NCBI GenBank assembly: GCA_949358305.1
Contig: OX442314.1
Span: 5,831,087-5,895,086 of the forward strand
Source of the DNA: Strigamia acuminata
Lineage: Eukaryota; Arthropoda; Chilopoda; Geophilomorpha; Linotaeniidae
Reading direction: 5' to 3'
DNA: 64,000 nt
Every line of letters begins with the position of its first letter. Within the stretch, counting starts at the first letter, position 1. The notes under the pieces were generated by a model. The model saw only the letters and a list, made by a program, of their open reading frames with translations. It made no database searches and was not told the DNA's origin. Below, one piece after another: positions 18,701 to 27,532 of this stretch. The translations under genes and the position numbers were made by a program.

Positions 18701-20142
18701 AATTCTCGAAGAATGGCTTCGATTGATGGCATCTGGACGGGGTCAATAACGGTAATGGCGTTTAGAGGTCGATAATCGATGCACAGTCTGGGTTCCGATC
18801 CTGCACGCATGACGAGCACGATTCTCATCGCATATTCTCCTAATGCCTCGGACACTATCCCCTTGTCCAGTAAGTCTTGACAGATCGTCTTGACGATTTC
18901 GCGTTTTTGGGGGTTCATGCCCTTGAATGGAACTCGTACTGGCTTATCCGTACTTAATTCTATTTCGTGTTTTACGTAATTTGTCTTTCCCGGTTCTTTA
19001 GTCAGGATTTTTCGATGTTTTTGTAGCATTTCTTCAAGTAATTTAGTCTGGGTTTCTCCTAGGTTCGCGTCCATGGCCAAATTGTGAGCCAAATTTCCTT
19101 CTTGGAGTCGGGCGTTAAAAGATTTGAAATCGTAATCTTGTACGAATTGCTTCAAATTTCCGCCTTTCCATTCGTCCTCTTCGTCGTTCGAATCTAGGAG
19201 TTCGGTAGGTACTGTCATTAGTCGGGGGTCCTCGCGTTTATCGATATAGTTCCAGGACCTCGTTATGGGGTTGGGCTGGATCTCCATTATGGCCATGATG
19301 TCCATACCCAAGAGTAGGACCGTGTCGTAGGTTGGTAAAACGATGAAAGGATGGGTTATTACGCCTCCCTCCCATATGACTTTTGTTGTCAGTACCCCTA
19401 CTGGACGCACTTCTCCAGCAGCGGTTTTTACGGCCACATTTTCGCTTATTCCCCGTAGTTTGTCGCGTTGTTTTTTGTCCAACGACTCGTATAGATCTGA
19501 AGAGATAAAGGACCGGTCGGCTCCCGAATCCAACAAACCGATGAATTTTTTGTCGTTAAACTTGATTGTTAACATTGCGAGTGAGTCCTTCCGCTCTTTA
19601 GCCAAATTACAATGTAAAATGCGTTTCTTTCGAGGTGGGGCCTCCTCGTAGGCGTGAGGTAATTCTTGGAATGTTTCGGCTATTTTTTCGCCGTCCGCCG
19701 TATTAGTGGTTGGGCCACTATATTCGCGTTTTTCTGTGGTGAAGTAAGCCGTAGTGAAATAAACGACCTTTTTCTGTAATTCTTTTATTTGTTTTTCTAA
19801 CCAATTGGTGTTTATCCATTTGGCTTTTAATTCGTCTTCCGAACTTGAGTCGCTAATTTCTTTATTATTCGTTTCAATTTCTTTCGATTTTTTTTCTTTT
19901 AATTCGAGTTTTAATTTGACTACTTCTTCCGTAATTACTTCGTTAATTGCCTGGTTAATTGTCGTATTCGTGGTAAATTTTGGGGTTTGGTCTTCCGGGC
20001 GTGCAGACAGATTTATTATTTTTTCTCTGTCTGCTTTAACCAGTTTTTTGTCAGTTCTTCGAATTTGGCTGTTAGCTTTTCTAACAATGCGTCGTTTTTG
20101 GCGGCTTCCTTCTCTTCTTTCCTCTTCTTTCGTTTTGGACAA
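15715..20142 (-). CDS. pol: Gypsy-W pol: protease, RT, RNase H, integrase
   Basis: A frame of 1475 residues overlapping the end of gag in the -1 frame. In order: protease LLDSGADRSFIS near residue 200; RT with LCIDYRPLNA, LSKGYWQVEL and catalytic YLDDIII near 550; RNase H LHTDASKIGLGAAL near 710; integrase zinc region HGHPLAGHAGVARTLY...CPRCQAC near 1017-1060; catalytic DLMGPKIT near 1087, SDNGPQF near 1143, NPVERLNRDIK near 1177; a GPY/F-like module (KRDGPYVI) near 1300; and a basic Ser/Thr/Pro tail. All catalytic residues are present. The first start codon is not used; translation should enter from gag at the heptamer 20043-20049. Confidence 0.93.
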   Translation of the reverse strand: MSKTKEEERREGSRQKRRIVRKANSQIRRTDKKLVKADREKIINLSARPEDQTPKFTTNTTINQAINEVITEEVVKLKLELKEKKSKEIETNNKEISDSSSEDELKAKWINTNWLEKQIKELQKKVVYFTTAYFTTEKREYSGPTTNTADGEKIAETFQELPHAYEEAPPRKKRILHCNLAKERKDSLAMLTIKFNDKKFIGLLDSGADRSFISSDLYESLDKKQRDKLRGISENVAVKTAAGEVRPVGVLTTKVIWEGGVITHPFIVLPTYDTVLLLGMDIMAIMEIQPNPITRSWNYIDKREDPRLMTVPTELLDSNDEEDEWKGGNLKQFVQDYDFKSFNARLQEGNLAHNLAMDANLGETQTKLLEEMLQKHRKILTKEPGKTNYVKHEIELSTDKPVRVPFKGMNPQKREIVKTICQDLLDKGIVSEALGEYAMRIVLVMRAGSEPRLCIDYRPLNAITVIDPVQMPSIEAILRELAPFNWVTTMDLSKGYWQVELRAEDKEKTAFWSPMGRLMFNVMPFGLVNAPATFQRLIEKVLGDALHKYAWAYLDDIIIVSQTFDEHIRHIDEVIRRLAEAGLHIHPGKSQFCRKELAFLGYKVGVNGLSIDPKKVRAITNFPAPTDVKGVQRFLGMVNFFGRLLPHLAEVAAPITDLLKTVQKINPKEDPPKDPEIKFNWTSHCEAAFDKIKQMLIDTKTIPLPDLNREFILHTDASKIGLGAALMQMHEIDGIHQEVPTIFISRKIQAAEKNYSATELECLAIVWAVRKFRPYLEFTKFTVQTDHQALRWFMGLKEPSGRMARWQLELMAYDLQIEYKPGKYNTVADALSRAPASEPDEPDDDGDDDSRIAYCPTPIRKWEFRKQNELPKEKLESSDEKYVGYWMRAYQSAKDARPNYDLSIEPRVSDKFVRAFVTHVSKGTNCVPPTREELVEAQKNDTAFCKRFYDYLTNETFPGDVYSKESREEFKIKASAYLIDDGLLLKYHPNFRDDLTESGSSIKVVIPRKVRTQILWMVHGHPLAGHAGVARTLYRASQLYYWPEMRRDIIRFIRHCPRCQACKPRNKANYENLSLGPFAPFDCWSVDLMGPKITSANSHKYILVIMDVATGWPELYPMAHPTKQKIIQCLYEVALHFGFPRKLISDNGPQFASRLYKDFCNQFDIQPSFTSTYNPRANPVERLNRDIKYALAIFTDVHSKWDEFLKEIAFSIRTTISRNRGFSPAYLNFARELRVPWDPRIPEGIRKVDPKNPHIYVHQLEQAISATYQHMMSHVFDMRERVKKSEKNTQFCNFKINDLVWKDTHILSSADKGIHAGLADKRDGPYVITKAHGGNAFSLQRLADNVNFRSIHARELTPYLPEFPQEEWAEDQTQPSPSPTIRDMFDDIATVSDLNENTTHATPDSAELTSAPDGNLGGEEAAVNEETPKTPEKEKEITKRSTRSRSKIPKPITRQSTRKKAPNPFIKDGKITGRT
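20003..20049 (-). promoter_or_regulatory. -1 ribosomal frameshift signal, Gypsy-W gag-pol
   Basis: The heptamer A AAA AAC (20049-20043) is exactly in gag frame, ends 8 nt before a perfect 9-bp hairpin (GCAGACAGA 20034-20026 with TCTGTCTGC 20011-20003, 14-nt loop), and precedes the gag stop at 20018-20016. Slipping back one base enters the pol frame. Heptamer, spacing and stem fit retroviral -1 frameshift sites. Confidence 0.85.
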
Positions 20143-22556
20143 TCTCTTCTCCAGTGTCCCACCTCGTTACAATAATTACAAGGTTTTGTGGTGGAGTTAT
20201 CTGTTTTCGGGTACGGTCGTCTCACGAACTCTTTTTTCTCGTAGGGTTTGTCGCTTTTTGGATTGTGGTGCTCCGTTTTATTCGCGGTCTTCATTCGGGG
20301 TCGGTAGCTTGGGGCGATTTCTTTCCCCATGTTAGCGTGGAGAGTCTCTTCTTCTTGTTGGCTATCGCTGGTATCCCCTCCTGAGTTTTGCTCGGAGTTA
20401 TTGTCTTCACTTTCCCTCCCTTCTTCGAGATTAGTTGCGTCGGAGTTTGTACTGGCTTTGTAAGCTTTTGGAGCCGGTATCGGGTTCGAGGTGGCTTTAT
20501 CGTTCGCCTTTTTCGGAGGTGCGGCCTCGATTTCCCCGTTCAGGAAGCTACGCGACTGGATCAGTCTCCCTGCGTCATGATTTTTCGCATGGATACGCTG
20601 TATGCGGAGTTGCGTTTGTGTCCTCTGTTCGGGCGTCAGGGCTTCCGTATAACGATCGTCTACTTCTTCGTGATAGTCATTTACAAATTTTAGCAGCTGT
20701 TCGAAACTATCTGCTGTGGGAGCGTTCATATCTCTCAGTACTTTCTTTGAGGTGTCGTTTAACCCCTTTTCGAAAATCACGTTTTGCGCATATTCGTCGA
20801 GTGGCGTATCCAACTCGTTGAACAAACTTTTCGCTCGTCGGAAATAGGCTCGTAACTCTTCTCCTGCGGCTTGTAGCATGAGACTGACTCTCTGTCTAAT
20901 TTCTTTTTGGGTCTCGCCGTACTGACTGTTGAAAGCGACGACAAACTGTTCCCAAGTTTTTAATTTTGCTTCCACATACCAGGCTCTGGCTTCCCCTATT
21001 AACATTTCGGGTAGCCCTTTTGTTACCATCTCGTCGGGTTCGGCTCCGAGTCGTGAAATGGTGAGTGCCACTTCGTCTAAGAAGTTATTGCCGGCCCTCC
21101 AGGTTCCGTCGAATCTCATCAGTCGCAACTGTGACCATTTTATGTTTCGGTCCTTTTGTTCTAAAGCCCATTGATCGGCGGAATATTTTCGAAGAAGGCT
21201 CTCATTTTGTCTTGGGCGATTTCTCAGATTTCGATTTTGGTTGACCTGGGAGTCGGCGCGTGCTCGTTCCTCGAGTGCTCTTAATCTAGCTTCCATTATG
21301 GGATCGGCTTGGTATTGATTCCCACAGTTCGGGGACGTAGCTCCATTTTGGGGCGCAAATCGTTGGAAATTACCGTTGGTTGAGTTCGGGTCGGTCAAGG
21401 TCGGTGTTGTCGAGTTTGGCTGCGACTCGGTCAGTTGTGTTCCGGGGGGGAAAATTCCGTTTATGGCTGTTCCATTTAGGACCCCGTTCTTCTGTCCGAT
21501 CAAAATGGTCGACCCTCTCCCGCCGTAAAGTTGTGTCTTTAGTCTTGCGGCTTCTCGGTCGACTTCGTTGGCGGCTTGTATTTTAATTCTTTCCGCCTCG
21601 TTTGCGGCTTCGACGTTGGCTTGTACCGTCTGGATATCTTCGAGGCTTGGCATTGCCAACCTGTTCCGTCCTTGCTGGTTTCTGAGGTGGTTTCGCTGAT
21701 TTATCAGTCTAATCATCTCTGCGTTAGGGTCCTTTGGGGTTTGACTGGTGTGGCCAGCTCTCGTAGCAAAGGATTGGGCGATTGCCCACGACTGTTGACC
21801 CTTATTATTTCGACGGTCCTGCTGGAAGGCTTCCAGGAATTCGTTCTGGATTTCGACTGGCTCGTCCACTATACTATCCCATCCTTGAACGTTGATTCCT
21901 TTCGAGCTGAGGGAATCGGCCTCGCTTTCGTCGTCGGCGTCGGATGTTCGGGTGGAATCATAGGAGTCCGTCGTTTGGTTATTCGTTTTTTGACGTTTTA
22001 CGTTTTTTCGACCTCTTCTAAGGGCTCGTTTTTCCGCTCGCTCTTTGGCAAGACGAATGATCATGTTCATCTGTGCTAGCGGGTCCCCTTCTTCGTTGTA
22101 AGGGATTCCCTCCAGTCGAGCGAGTTCGTACGCTTCTTTACAGCTATCGATCTGGGATTTCTTCGAATTATAACCGTGTGTGATCGTGACACGATTACTC
22201 TGGCGATTATCCTGATTGTCGAATAGGTTATACCCGTTCTGACTTTGTTCGGATTCTTCTTCTTCCTCTTCGACTTCTTCTTCGATTCGCTGATTTATCG
22301 GCGTTTTATTGGTTGGGTTTTTGCTAGCGGGTACTTTACTAGCCGGCGTTTTTCCGGTCGGCACATTCTCGGGTGGTTTTTCCGCGTGGTTTTCGTTGAC
22401 TGGTGTCTTTCCAGTCGTCTTTTCCCTCGTCGGCTCCGGTGGCTGCTTTTCTAACGCTGGACTAGCTAATGCTTCGGCCCTTGCCTTGGCGGATTCCATG
22501 GCTTTTCTTCGGGCGCTTGCGGTTGAAGGGTTTCGATTTTTCCCGCTTTTCGTCAT
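20016..22556 (-). CDS. gag: Gypsy-W gag
   Basis: It starts at ATG 22556-22554 and encodes about 846 residues. The N-terminal 200 residues are low in complexity (Lys/Pro/Glu rich, with repeats of KTP, then EEEVEEEEEES). A retrotransposon gag core lies near residues 480-650 (WSQLRLMRFDGTWRAGNNFLDEVALT, EARAWYVEAKLKTWEQFVVAFNSQYG). A CCHC knuckle CNYCNEVGHWRRDCP is near 790 and a basic/Lys-rich tail ends the protein. It should form the particle and package RNA. The last codons overlap pol at the frameshift site. The core is shared with Gypsy-V gag in style (SGIAHEWH there), supporting relatedness. Confidence 0.9.
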   Translation of the reverse strand: MTKSGKNRNPSTASARRKAMESAKARAEALASPALEKQPPEPTREKTTGKTPVNENHAEKPPENVPTGKTPASKVPASKNPTNKTPINQRIEEEVEEEEEESEQSQNGYNLFDNQDNRQSNRVTITHGYNSKKSQIDSCKEAYELARLEGIPYNEEGDPLAQMNMIIRLAKERAEKRALRRGRKNVKRQKTNNQTTDSYDSTRTSDADDESEADSLSSKGINVQGWDSIVDEPVEIQNEFLEAFQQDRRNNKGQQSWAIAQSFATRAGHTSQTPKDPNAEMIRLINQRNHLRNQQGRNRLAMPSLEDIQTVQANVEAANEAERIKIQAANEVDREAARLKTQLYGGRGSTILIGQKNGVLNGTAINGIFPPGTQLTESQPNSTTPTLTDPNSTNGNFQRFAPQNGATSPNCGNQYQADPIMEARLRALEERARADSQVNQNRNLRNRPRQNESLLRKYSADQWALEQKDRNIKWSQLRLMRFDGTWRAGNNFLDEVALTISRLGAEPDEMVTKGLPEMLIGEARAWYVEAKLKTWEQFVVAFNSQYGETQKEIRQRVSLMLQAAGEELRAYFRRAKSLFNELDTPLDEYAQNVIFEKGLNDTSKKVLRDMNAPTADSFEQLLKFVNDYHEEVDDRYTEALTPEQRTQTQLRIQRIHAKNHDAGRLIQSRSFLNGEIEAAPPKKANDKATSNPIPAPKAYKASTNSDATNLEEGRESEDNNSEQNSGGDTSDSQQEEETLHANMGKEIAPSYRPRMKTANKTEHHNPKSDKPYEKKEFVRRPYPKTDNSTTKPCNYCNEVGHWRRDCPKRKKRKEEKEAAKNDALLEKLTAKFEELTKNWLKQTEKK

Positions 22557-22622
22557 TTCGATAGTTTGCAAAGTTCAAACCGTAAGATATGTTTATTTAA
22601 AATAGTTTGAATGTTCAAAACT

Positions 22623-22640
22623 ATCCCGGACAGACCCCCA
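22623..22640 (-). other. Gypsy-W primer-binding site
   Basis: Two nt after the 5' LTR the minus strand reads TGGGGGTCTGTCCGGGAT. It resembles the tRNA-Pro primer site of many retroviruses (TGGGGG...TCCGGGAT) with a few internal differences; the host tRNA may differ accordingly. Confidence 0.6.
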
Positions 22641-22642
22641 CG

Positions 22643-23252
22643 TGTCGTAACCTTGATTCCGGTAAATAAACTTACACAATATCTTACAATAATAACCTTT
22701 TATTTCACACTTGTAATATAATACAAATATACTTAACAATGTTGTGGTCTCGGATCCTTGTCGGCGGATACGATTTGTTGCTGCACGGCAGTCTTACACG
22801 TGGTTTCTGTTGTCTAGGGTAATGGCGTCTGGCGAAACACGTGTTCGCAAACGCTTCGCTTCGGTAGATATTACTATCGTAGTATTGCTACGATAAATAT
22901 CTGTGACTGTGATTTATAGATGAATTTGGCAACGGGCATCGATCCTCTATCAATCCGGTAAAACGGCCTGACGGTGAGGTGGTGATGCTAATGTTGCTCT
23001 GGTATCTATATCGTCTTGGTTTCCGGTCAGATACGGGTTTAAATAGTGGCTGGACCGGAAATGACGTATTTGCATAAATTCGGGGAATTATGCAAATCTA
23101 TGACGTTGTCACGTCAGTCCCGCAGAAACGGTAAAACTAGTATAGCTAGTTTTCCCGCAATAATCTGACAATCATTTTACTATCAATATTAAAATTACTA
23201 TTTATTAAGTTATGATTAATTAAAACACTTTTGTGACCTCGTGGTCACCACA
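22643..23252 (-). repeat. 5' LTR of Gypsy-W
   Basis: 610 bp, same as 11855-12464 wherever compared. Followed by AATG, the second target duplicate, at 23253-23256. Confidence 0.95.
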
Positions 23253-23256
23253 AATG

Positions 23257-23543
23257 ATTAAATGTTTCTATTAATTATAGTATTATTTGATATTTCAAAT
23301 AATGAATACGTTATGTGATTGGAATTAATATGTCGGGCTTGAGATTTCTGAGATGCGTGATTGGTTGAAACTTGTTCTGCGCCTATTCGGTAAGAACATC
23401 TTGTTGAAATCGGTCTAAAAATGAGTTTGTAGGGGTTTTTGAGGTATCTTATTATTTTTTACGAGTTGTTATCTTGAACCTGACTCCTATGATTAAAGGA
23501 TTGATTGCTAATTTAATTAGATCTATTCATGTATGTTTCAAAG
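23257..23543. other. Spacer between Gypsy-W and MITE
   Basis: AT-rich; I see no gene or repeat in it. Confidence 0.5.
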
Positions 23544-23545
23544 TA

Positions 23546-24114
23546 CAGTCGAAACTCTTTATAACGAATCGCAAGGGACCGGACAAATCGATTCGTTATA
23601 ACGAGAATTCGTTAAAACGAATTAGCTGAAAAAAATAAAATGTCATCATAAACAACATTATTTATTCATAAAATCATGTTAATTTTATCCCGATTCTTAA
23701 AAACCGTTGAAATTGTTAAAACGGGACAAATTAAACTCAACTGCTACAATTGGTAGCTTCTTGCCATTGTTAATGGCATTAAAAATGTTCAACTTGTCCT
23801 AAATTAAAATTTCTTTTCATTTGGCAGCCATTTTAAAACAGAAAATTTTCATTTTTTCTAAATGTGTTCCTAACATGGGCATAAGATGTTGTGAGTCATG
23901 TGATCAGTTTTGAAAATTCGTTATAACGAGGGCTTGTTGGTATTACAGTGTACCTGAAAACCTGTTCGTTATAACGAATAATTCGTTATATCGAAATTCG
24001 TTATAACGAAAATATTTAACATGGTGTTCTATGGCTGGCCAACCAAGTCATTTTAAACAATTCGTTATAGCAATAATTCGTTATATCGCGATTCGTTATA
24101 AAGAGTTTCGACTG
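23546..24114. mobile_element. TA-flanked MITE, Tc1/mariner-pogo type
   Basis: Ends are inverted: CAGTCGAAACTCTTTATAACG at the left and its reverse complement at the right (24094-24114), flanked by TA on both sides (23544-23545 and 24115-24116). The 569-bp interior has no transposase frame but repeats the ttcgttataacgaa motif many times, especially at 23915-24005. CAGT termini, TA duplication and no coding suggest a non-autonomous pogo/Tigger-like element. Confidence 0.85.
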
Positions 24115-24116
24115 TA

Positions 24117-24825
24117 TTTCACGGAGGCACTGGAGGTAAGTATTGTTTTAAATTATCTTTTTCTGATTATTGTGTGTTTATTTTCTCATTTCTATACCGT
24201 TGTATTGTTTCAGGCATGATTTGTGATTGTTGTTGCCGTTTTATCGATGTTAGATTTAACTAATAAAACATCCTAAAAAAATTATAAAAGCACTAAAAAC
24301 ACCAAAATAACGACAAAAACACCAAAAATAAAAATTTTAAATCACATTTCTGTAATTGGCTAACCTTTAAATTACACAATAACTTATGTATAGAACTGAC
24401 ATAAAAACAAACGACAGACTTAGGTACATAAATTTTTTTATTTTGCATATTTTTACACAGTATATTGCATAAAATGAAATTTTTGGTGCATATTTTTTTT
24501 GCATAAAAACAATTTTTTTTGCATAAATACTTGCTTTAGTACTGCTTTAGCTTGAAATAGAATTTGAATTAATACTTGTTTCCTTTACATCAACCTGATT
24601 GTTTGACACACAAAATCACAAATATTCCAACGAGTACAACATGGAAACAGAGCTGACTAATTGATACTTAAAATTACTATTATATGTCGTACAATCAATT
24701 AATGGTGAATAAAGAAAGATAGTAGTGCACTATAGTATGTCAATTCTGAAACATCGTTTTCATAACGCCTGTGCACCCCAACCCATTCCAGGCTGGAGAA
24801 AGTTAAAGTTTTTTCATGCGAGCTT
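24117..24825. other. 3' flank of DEG/ENaC locus B
   Basis: AT-rich. A short tandem motif (ttttttttgcataaa, twice with variants, 24490-24530) stands out. A minus-strand AATAAA near 24434-24439 could terminate locus B. No other gene seen. Confidence 0.45.
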
Positions 24826-26698
24826 TTAACTTTCAAATTGATTACCCAAGCAGACTTTGAACCAATTAAAACTGTTTAAAATGCAAATGTAGAATGATAA
24901 AATTGACATTCCCAGAGTTAATCCTAGAATGCTGCCGATATCGCTTAAGAATTGAGACATTGGATATTTCTGCTGCTCTTCCATGGTCTCGATGAAACTA
25001 TCAACTAATCGAAGGTTAATAAATGTGTAGAAATTAACTGGCAACTTATTCCCATGCAAAATAGTTTGGTAAAAAAAATTTTCACAAGGTTGTTTACATT
25101 TGCACTGTTTTTGATTAGAGTCGTAGTTATTTAAGTACATTTGATGAGCAGTAGTAACATCTCCTGTAGTGTTGCAATTTGGCAAATTTGATGCTGACAT
25201 GTAGGGTAATCTGAAAAGCACAAATAAAACATTATTGGAGAGATGACAACAGAATATGAAAATCTAAATGCATGTGAAATAAGCAAATGTCTATGAATAG
25301 TTGCAAATTTAAAATGTGCCAAATCTCTGCCGTACCTGCAGTAAATACTTTGAAATAAATTGGTTTGCATGCAAGCATTATTACACTTGAAATAAGCAGA
25401 TTTGTTTTCTTCACATTGATTGCGCTTTGTATTTCTTCGTACAGTCTATTTGATAAAATCAAGGTCAGCATAACATGATTTACCGTATTCGTACACAGTA
25501 TATTGTTTATTTTGTTACCTTAAATATTCGAAGTATTCCTTCATTCAACCATCCATACATTAAATGTAATGGTTCCAGAAGGTTAACTTCCTCTCCTGGG
25601 TTGTTTAGAAATAACTGAACAAGAAAATAATTAAAAGTATGTGGCCTTGTGTTTTAGGTTAGATAAAATTGATTCATTCCACTAAGTGTCATTGCTGCTT
25701 GATAGAAAACCAATTGATTTTAGCTTACCTTTATATGCTGGTAACATACTTCAGGAGGAATTAGGAATTCGAAAGCAACATTGAGGGAAACCATTAAGTT
25801 AGTTGATTTTTCTGATAGAAAAGGACATTGAATCCGAGTGCTTGTGAAATGCTTCACATATATACTGCACATACCTGAATTTATTTGTGTACAATGGCCA
25901 AACGGAAGAGGAATGAGAATTTTTGATGTGTTAAGTATTGTTTTATATCCAAGAAAATGCTATAAATATCAAATAATTCAGTCTACGGTAATTTTCTTGT
26001 CATGATTATGTTTAGGAATATACCGTATAAGTTACGTCATTATTAAAAGAGACTGTGTCGTGGACATTGAGTTTTTCCCAGATTTCATCCAATGATAAAT
26101 TGTCGTTGAACAATTGCCACGGTGATACATTGTTGCAGGTTTTCTTCGTTTGTTTCATCCAATTCAATCTGGCTTCAGCAATTGCATTATCTTGTGTTTC
26201 ACCACAGACCGTCACCGTTGGATATTGGGTAAATCGTCGTGGAACTATTCTCACAATTTTGGTTACCGGTTCTTCAATGTAGTAGTTTACACGAATTTGC
26301 AAGCAATACAAAGTGACTCCCGAGCAAATTATAACCAGAATTGTCTTAAGATTAAGTGAAAATACATTTCTTCTACTTTGCTCTTGACTCGCAATTATAT
26401 TCTTTGTGCATTTGTCATTAACACGGCGAATCTTATTAACCGGTTTTTTTTTCCGAATGTTTGCTAGATACCAAGCGATTTCAGGCAACGACGTTAAAGA
26501 AAGACCGAGAAATAGGCCCAGATTGCCTCCTAAATCTGACAGTAAAGCAATAATATCATATGTGTACCTTTCTTCATACACGTGGATTTTATCATTAGTT
26601 ATCGCCAGTGACACAGATATAATGTTTTTATCATCTGCTATGCCCACTTCAGTGTATGTTGTAAATATTAACTGTTCATACCATATAGCTCGTGTGTC
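24826..26698 (-). CDS. DEG/ENaC locus B unit 2, with fused unit 1 TM2
   Basis: Exons on the minus strand: 26698-26024, 25959-25729, 25614-25519, 25445-25336, 25210-24826; all junctions are GT-AG and in phase. The first exon begins inside the end of a preceding channel (WYEQLIFTTYTEVG; TM2 with GLFLGLSLTSLPEI, a GxS filter), then a basic linker of about 40 residues, then TM1 of a second channel (TILVIICSGVTLYCLQIRV, RFTQYPTVTVCGE). Later exons give the ectodomain (PLPFGHC, INSGMCSIYVKHF, NNPGEEV, NQCEENKSAYFKCNNAC, KQCKCKQPC) and TM2 with GLTLGMSILSF, ending at the stop 24828-24826. No ATG lies between the unit 1 end and TM1 of unit 2, so unit 2 needs an upstream start. The protein should be a cation channel; its ligand is unknown. 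Confidence 0.8.
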
Positions 26699-27312
26699 TT
26701 ATCCGAACATTTACAAAGTGGTAAATCGGTCTTTGTAAAGGGTAAGCTTGCAAAGAAAATTATTTCTTATTTTCTGATTGTAGTTACTCTACATCACGCA
26801 TTCTCACCTGCATGTCAAATGTTTTTTAAATTTTTTCGTCAAACATCCACGATAGCATTCTTTGTATTCGTTTTCACTGGAGCATAACCTCTTAGCTGAA
26901 TTCAAAAATATAAACTAAAATGCAATAAGTAATATAAATATTACTTGCTAATTTCATCAGACAATTTAAAAGTTTACTTTGTTAAAAGTCAAATCTATTT
27001 TTACTGTTTCCCCAAGGTTTGGTGATGCTACAGGAATGTTTCTTCCAAAATCGTAAAATGACATGGAAACCTAAGCGAAAATAGAAAGAATAAAAAAATA
27101 AGAAAAGCAGCATTTTTTGATACAATATACTAGGTACAATGCTACGTACTAGATACGGAGCTATTGGGCATACGTAATCATATGTTTTTTCAATATTTGC
27201 TGTCAATAATTTCCGGACAAATGATTTGCTAGAAGTTATAGCTGTACCAATGAATGATATTTGTGTTATCAAGTAAGGTTTTGTTTTTGAAGTTAAACTT
27301 CTTTCGGCACAG
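26699..27312 (-). pseudogene. DEG/ENaC locus B unit 1: ectodomain exons with lesions
   Basis: Recognisable exons: 27312 onward (acceptor GTATTCAG; CRKKFNFKNKTLLDN..., aligning to KTILN of unit 2) which meets TAG at 27231-27229; 27070-26978 (VSMSFYDFGRNIPVAS, NLGETVKIDL; acceptor CGCTTAG, donor GTAAAC); 26890-26808 (RLCSSENEYKECYRGC; donor GTGAGA); 26746 onward (LPFTKTDLPLCKC). Phases match those of unit 2 exactly. Between CKCSDKTHE and the in-frame continuation at 26698 the frame is off by one base. So unit 1 shows one likely stop and one single-base shift, either real decay, unrecognised splicing, or assembly error. Confidence 0.65.
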
Positions 27313-27532
27313 CTGAATACAAAGGAGATGTCACAAGATGTCATTAAAAGCACTGCCGTCTGTGGGGATACTCGAACAAAACATGATCACGACGGGCCTC
27401 TATATTACAAGCGATATTCTTACGAGCGATTATGTATACTGTGTTCGTGCTGTGTGTATGCATCCGTGTGGCGACAAGTTTTGTAAGTATGTACGAAGTC
27501 GCACATGTACATGTTCTTTGTATTCATAACCG
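27313..27532 (-). other. Intron of locus B beside Gypsy-V
   Basis: Intron remnant between the unit 1 exon and Gypsy-V; the 4-bp target duplication ACCG ends it at 27529-27532. No gene seen. Confidence 0.5.

Larger units (their letters stand above)
11855..23252 (-). mobile_element. Gypsy-W: complete Ty3/gypsy retrotransposon with a third ORF
   Basis: An 11.4-kb element on the minus strand with two 610-bp LTRs that look identical, 4-bp target duplications AATG (11851-11854 and 23253-23256), a primer site, a polypurine tract (minus GAGGAGGGGACG, 12476-12465), and intact gag, pol and ORF3. Pol is reached by -1 frameshifting and ORF3 apparently by splicing. All frames are open, so it may be active. 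Its integrase C-terminus closely resembles that of Gypsy-V (VWK-THILS, DKGI, KRDGP). Confidence 0.95.
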
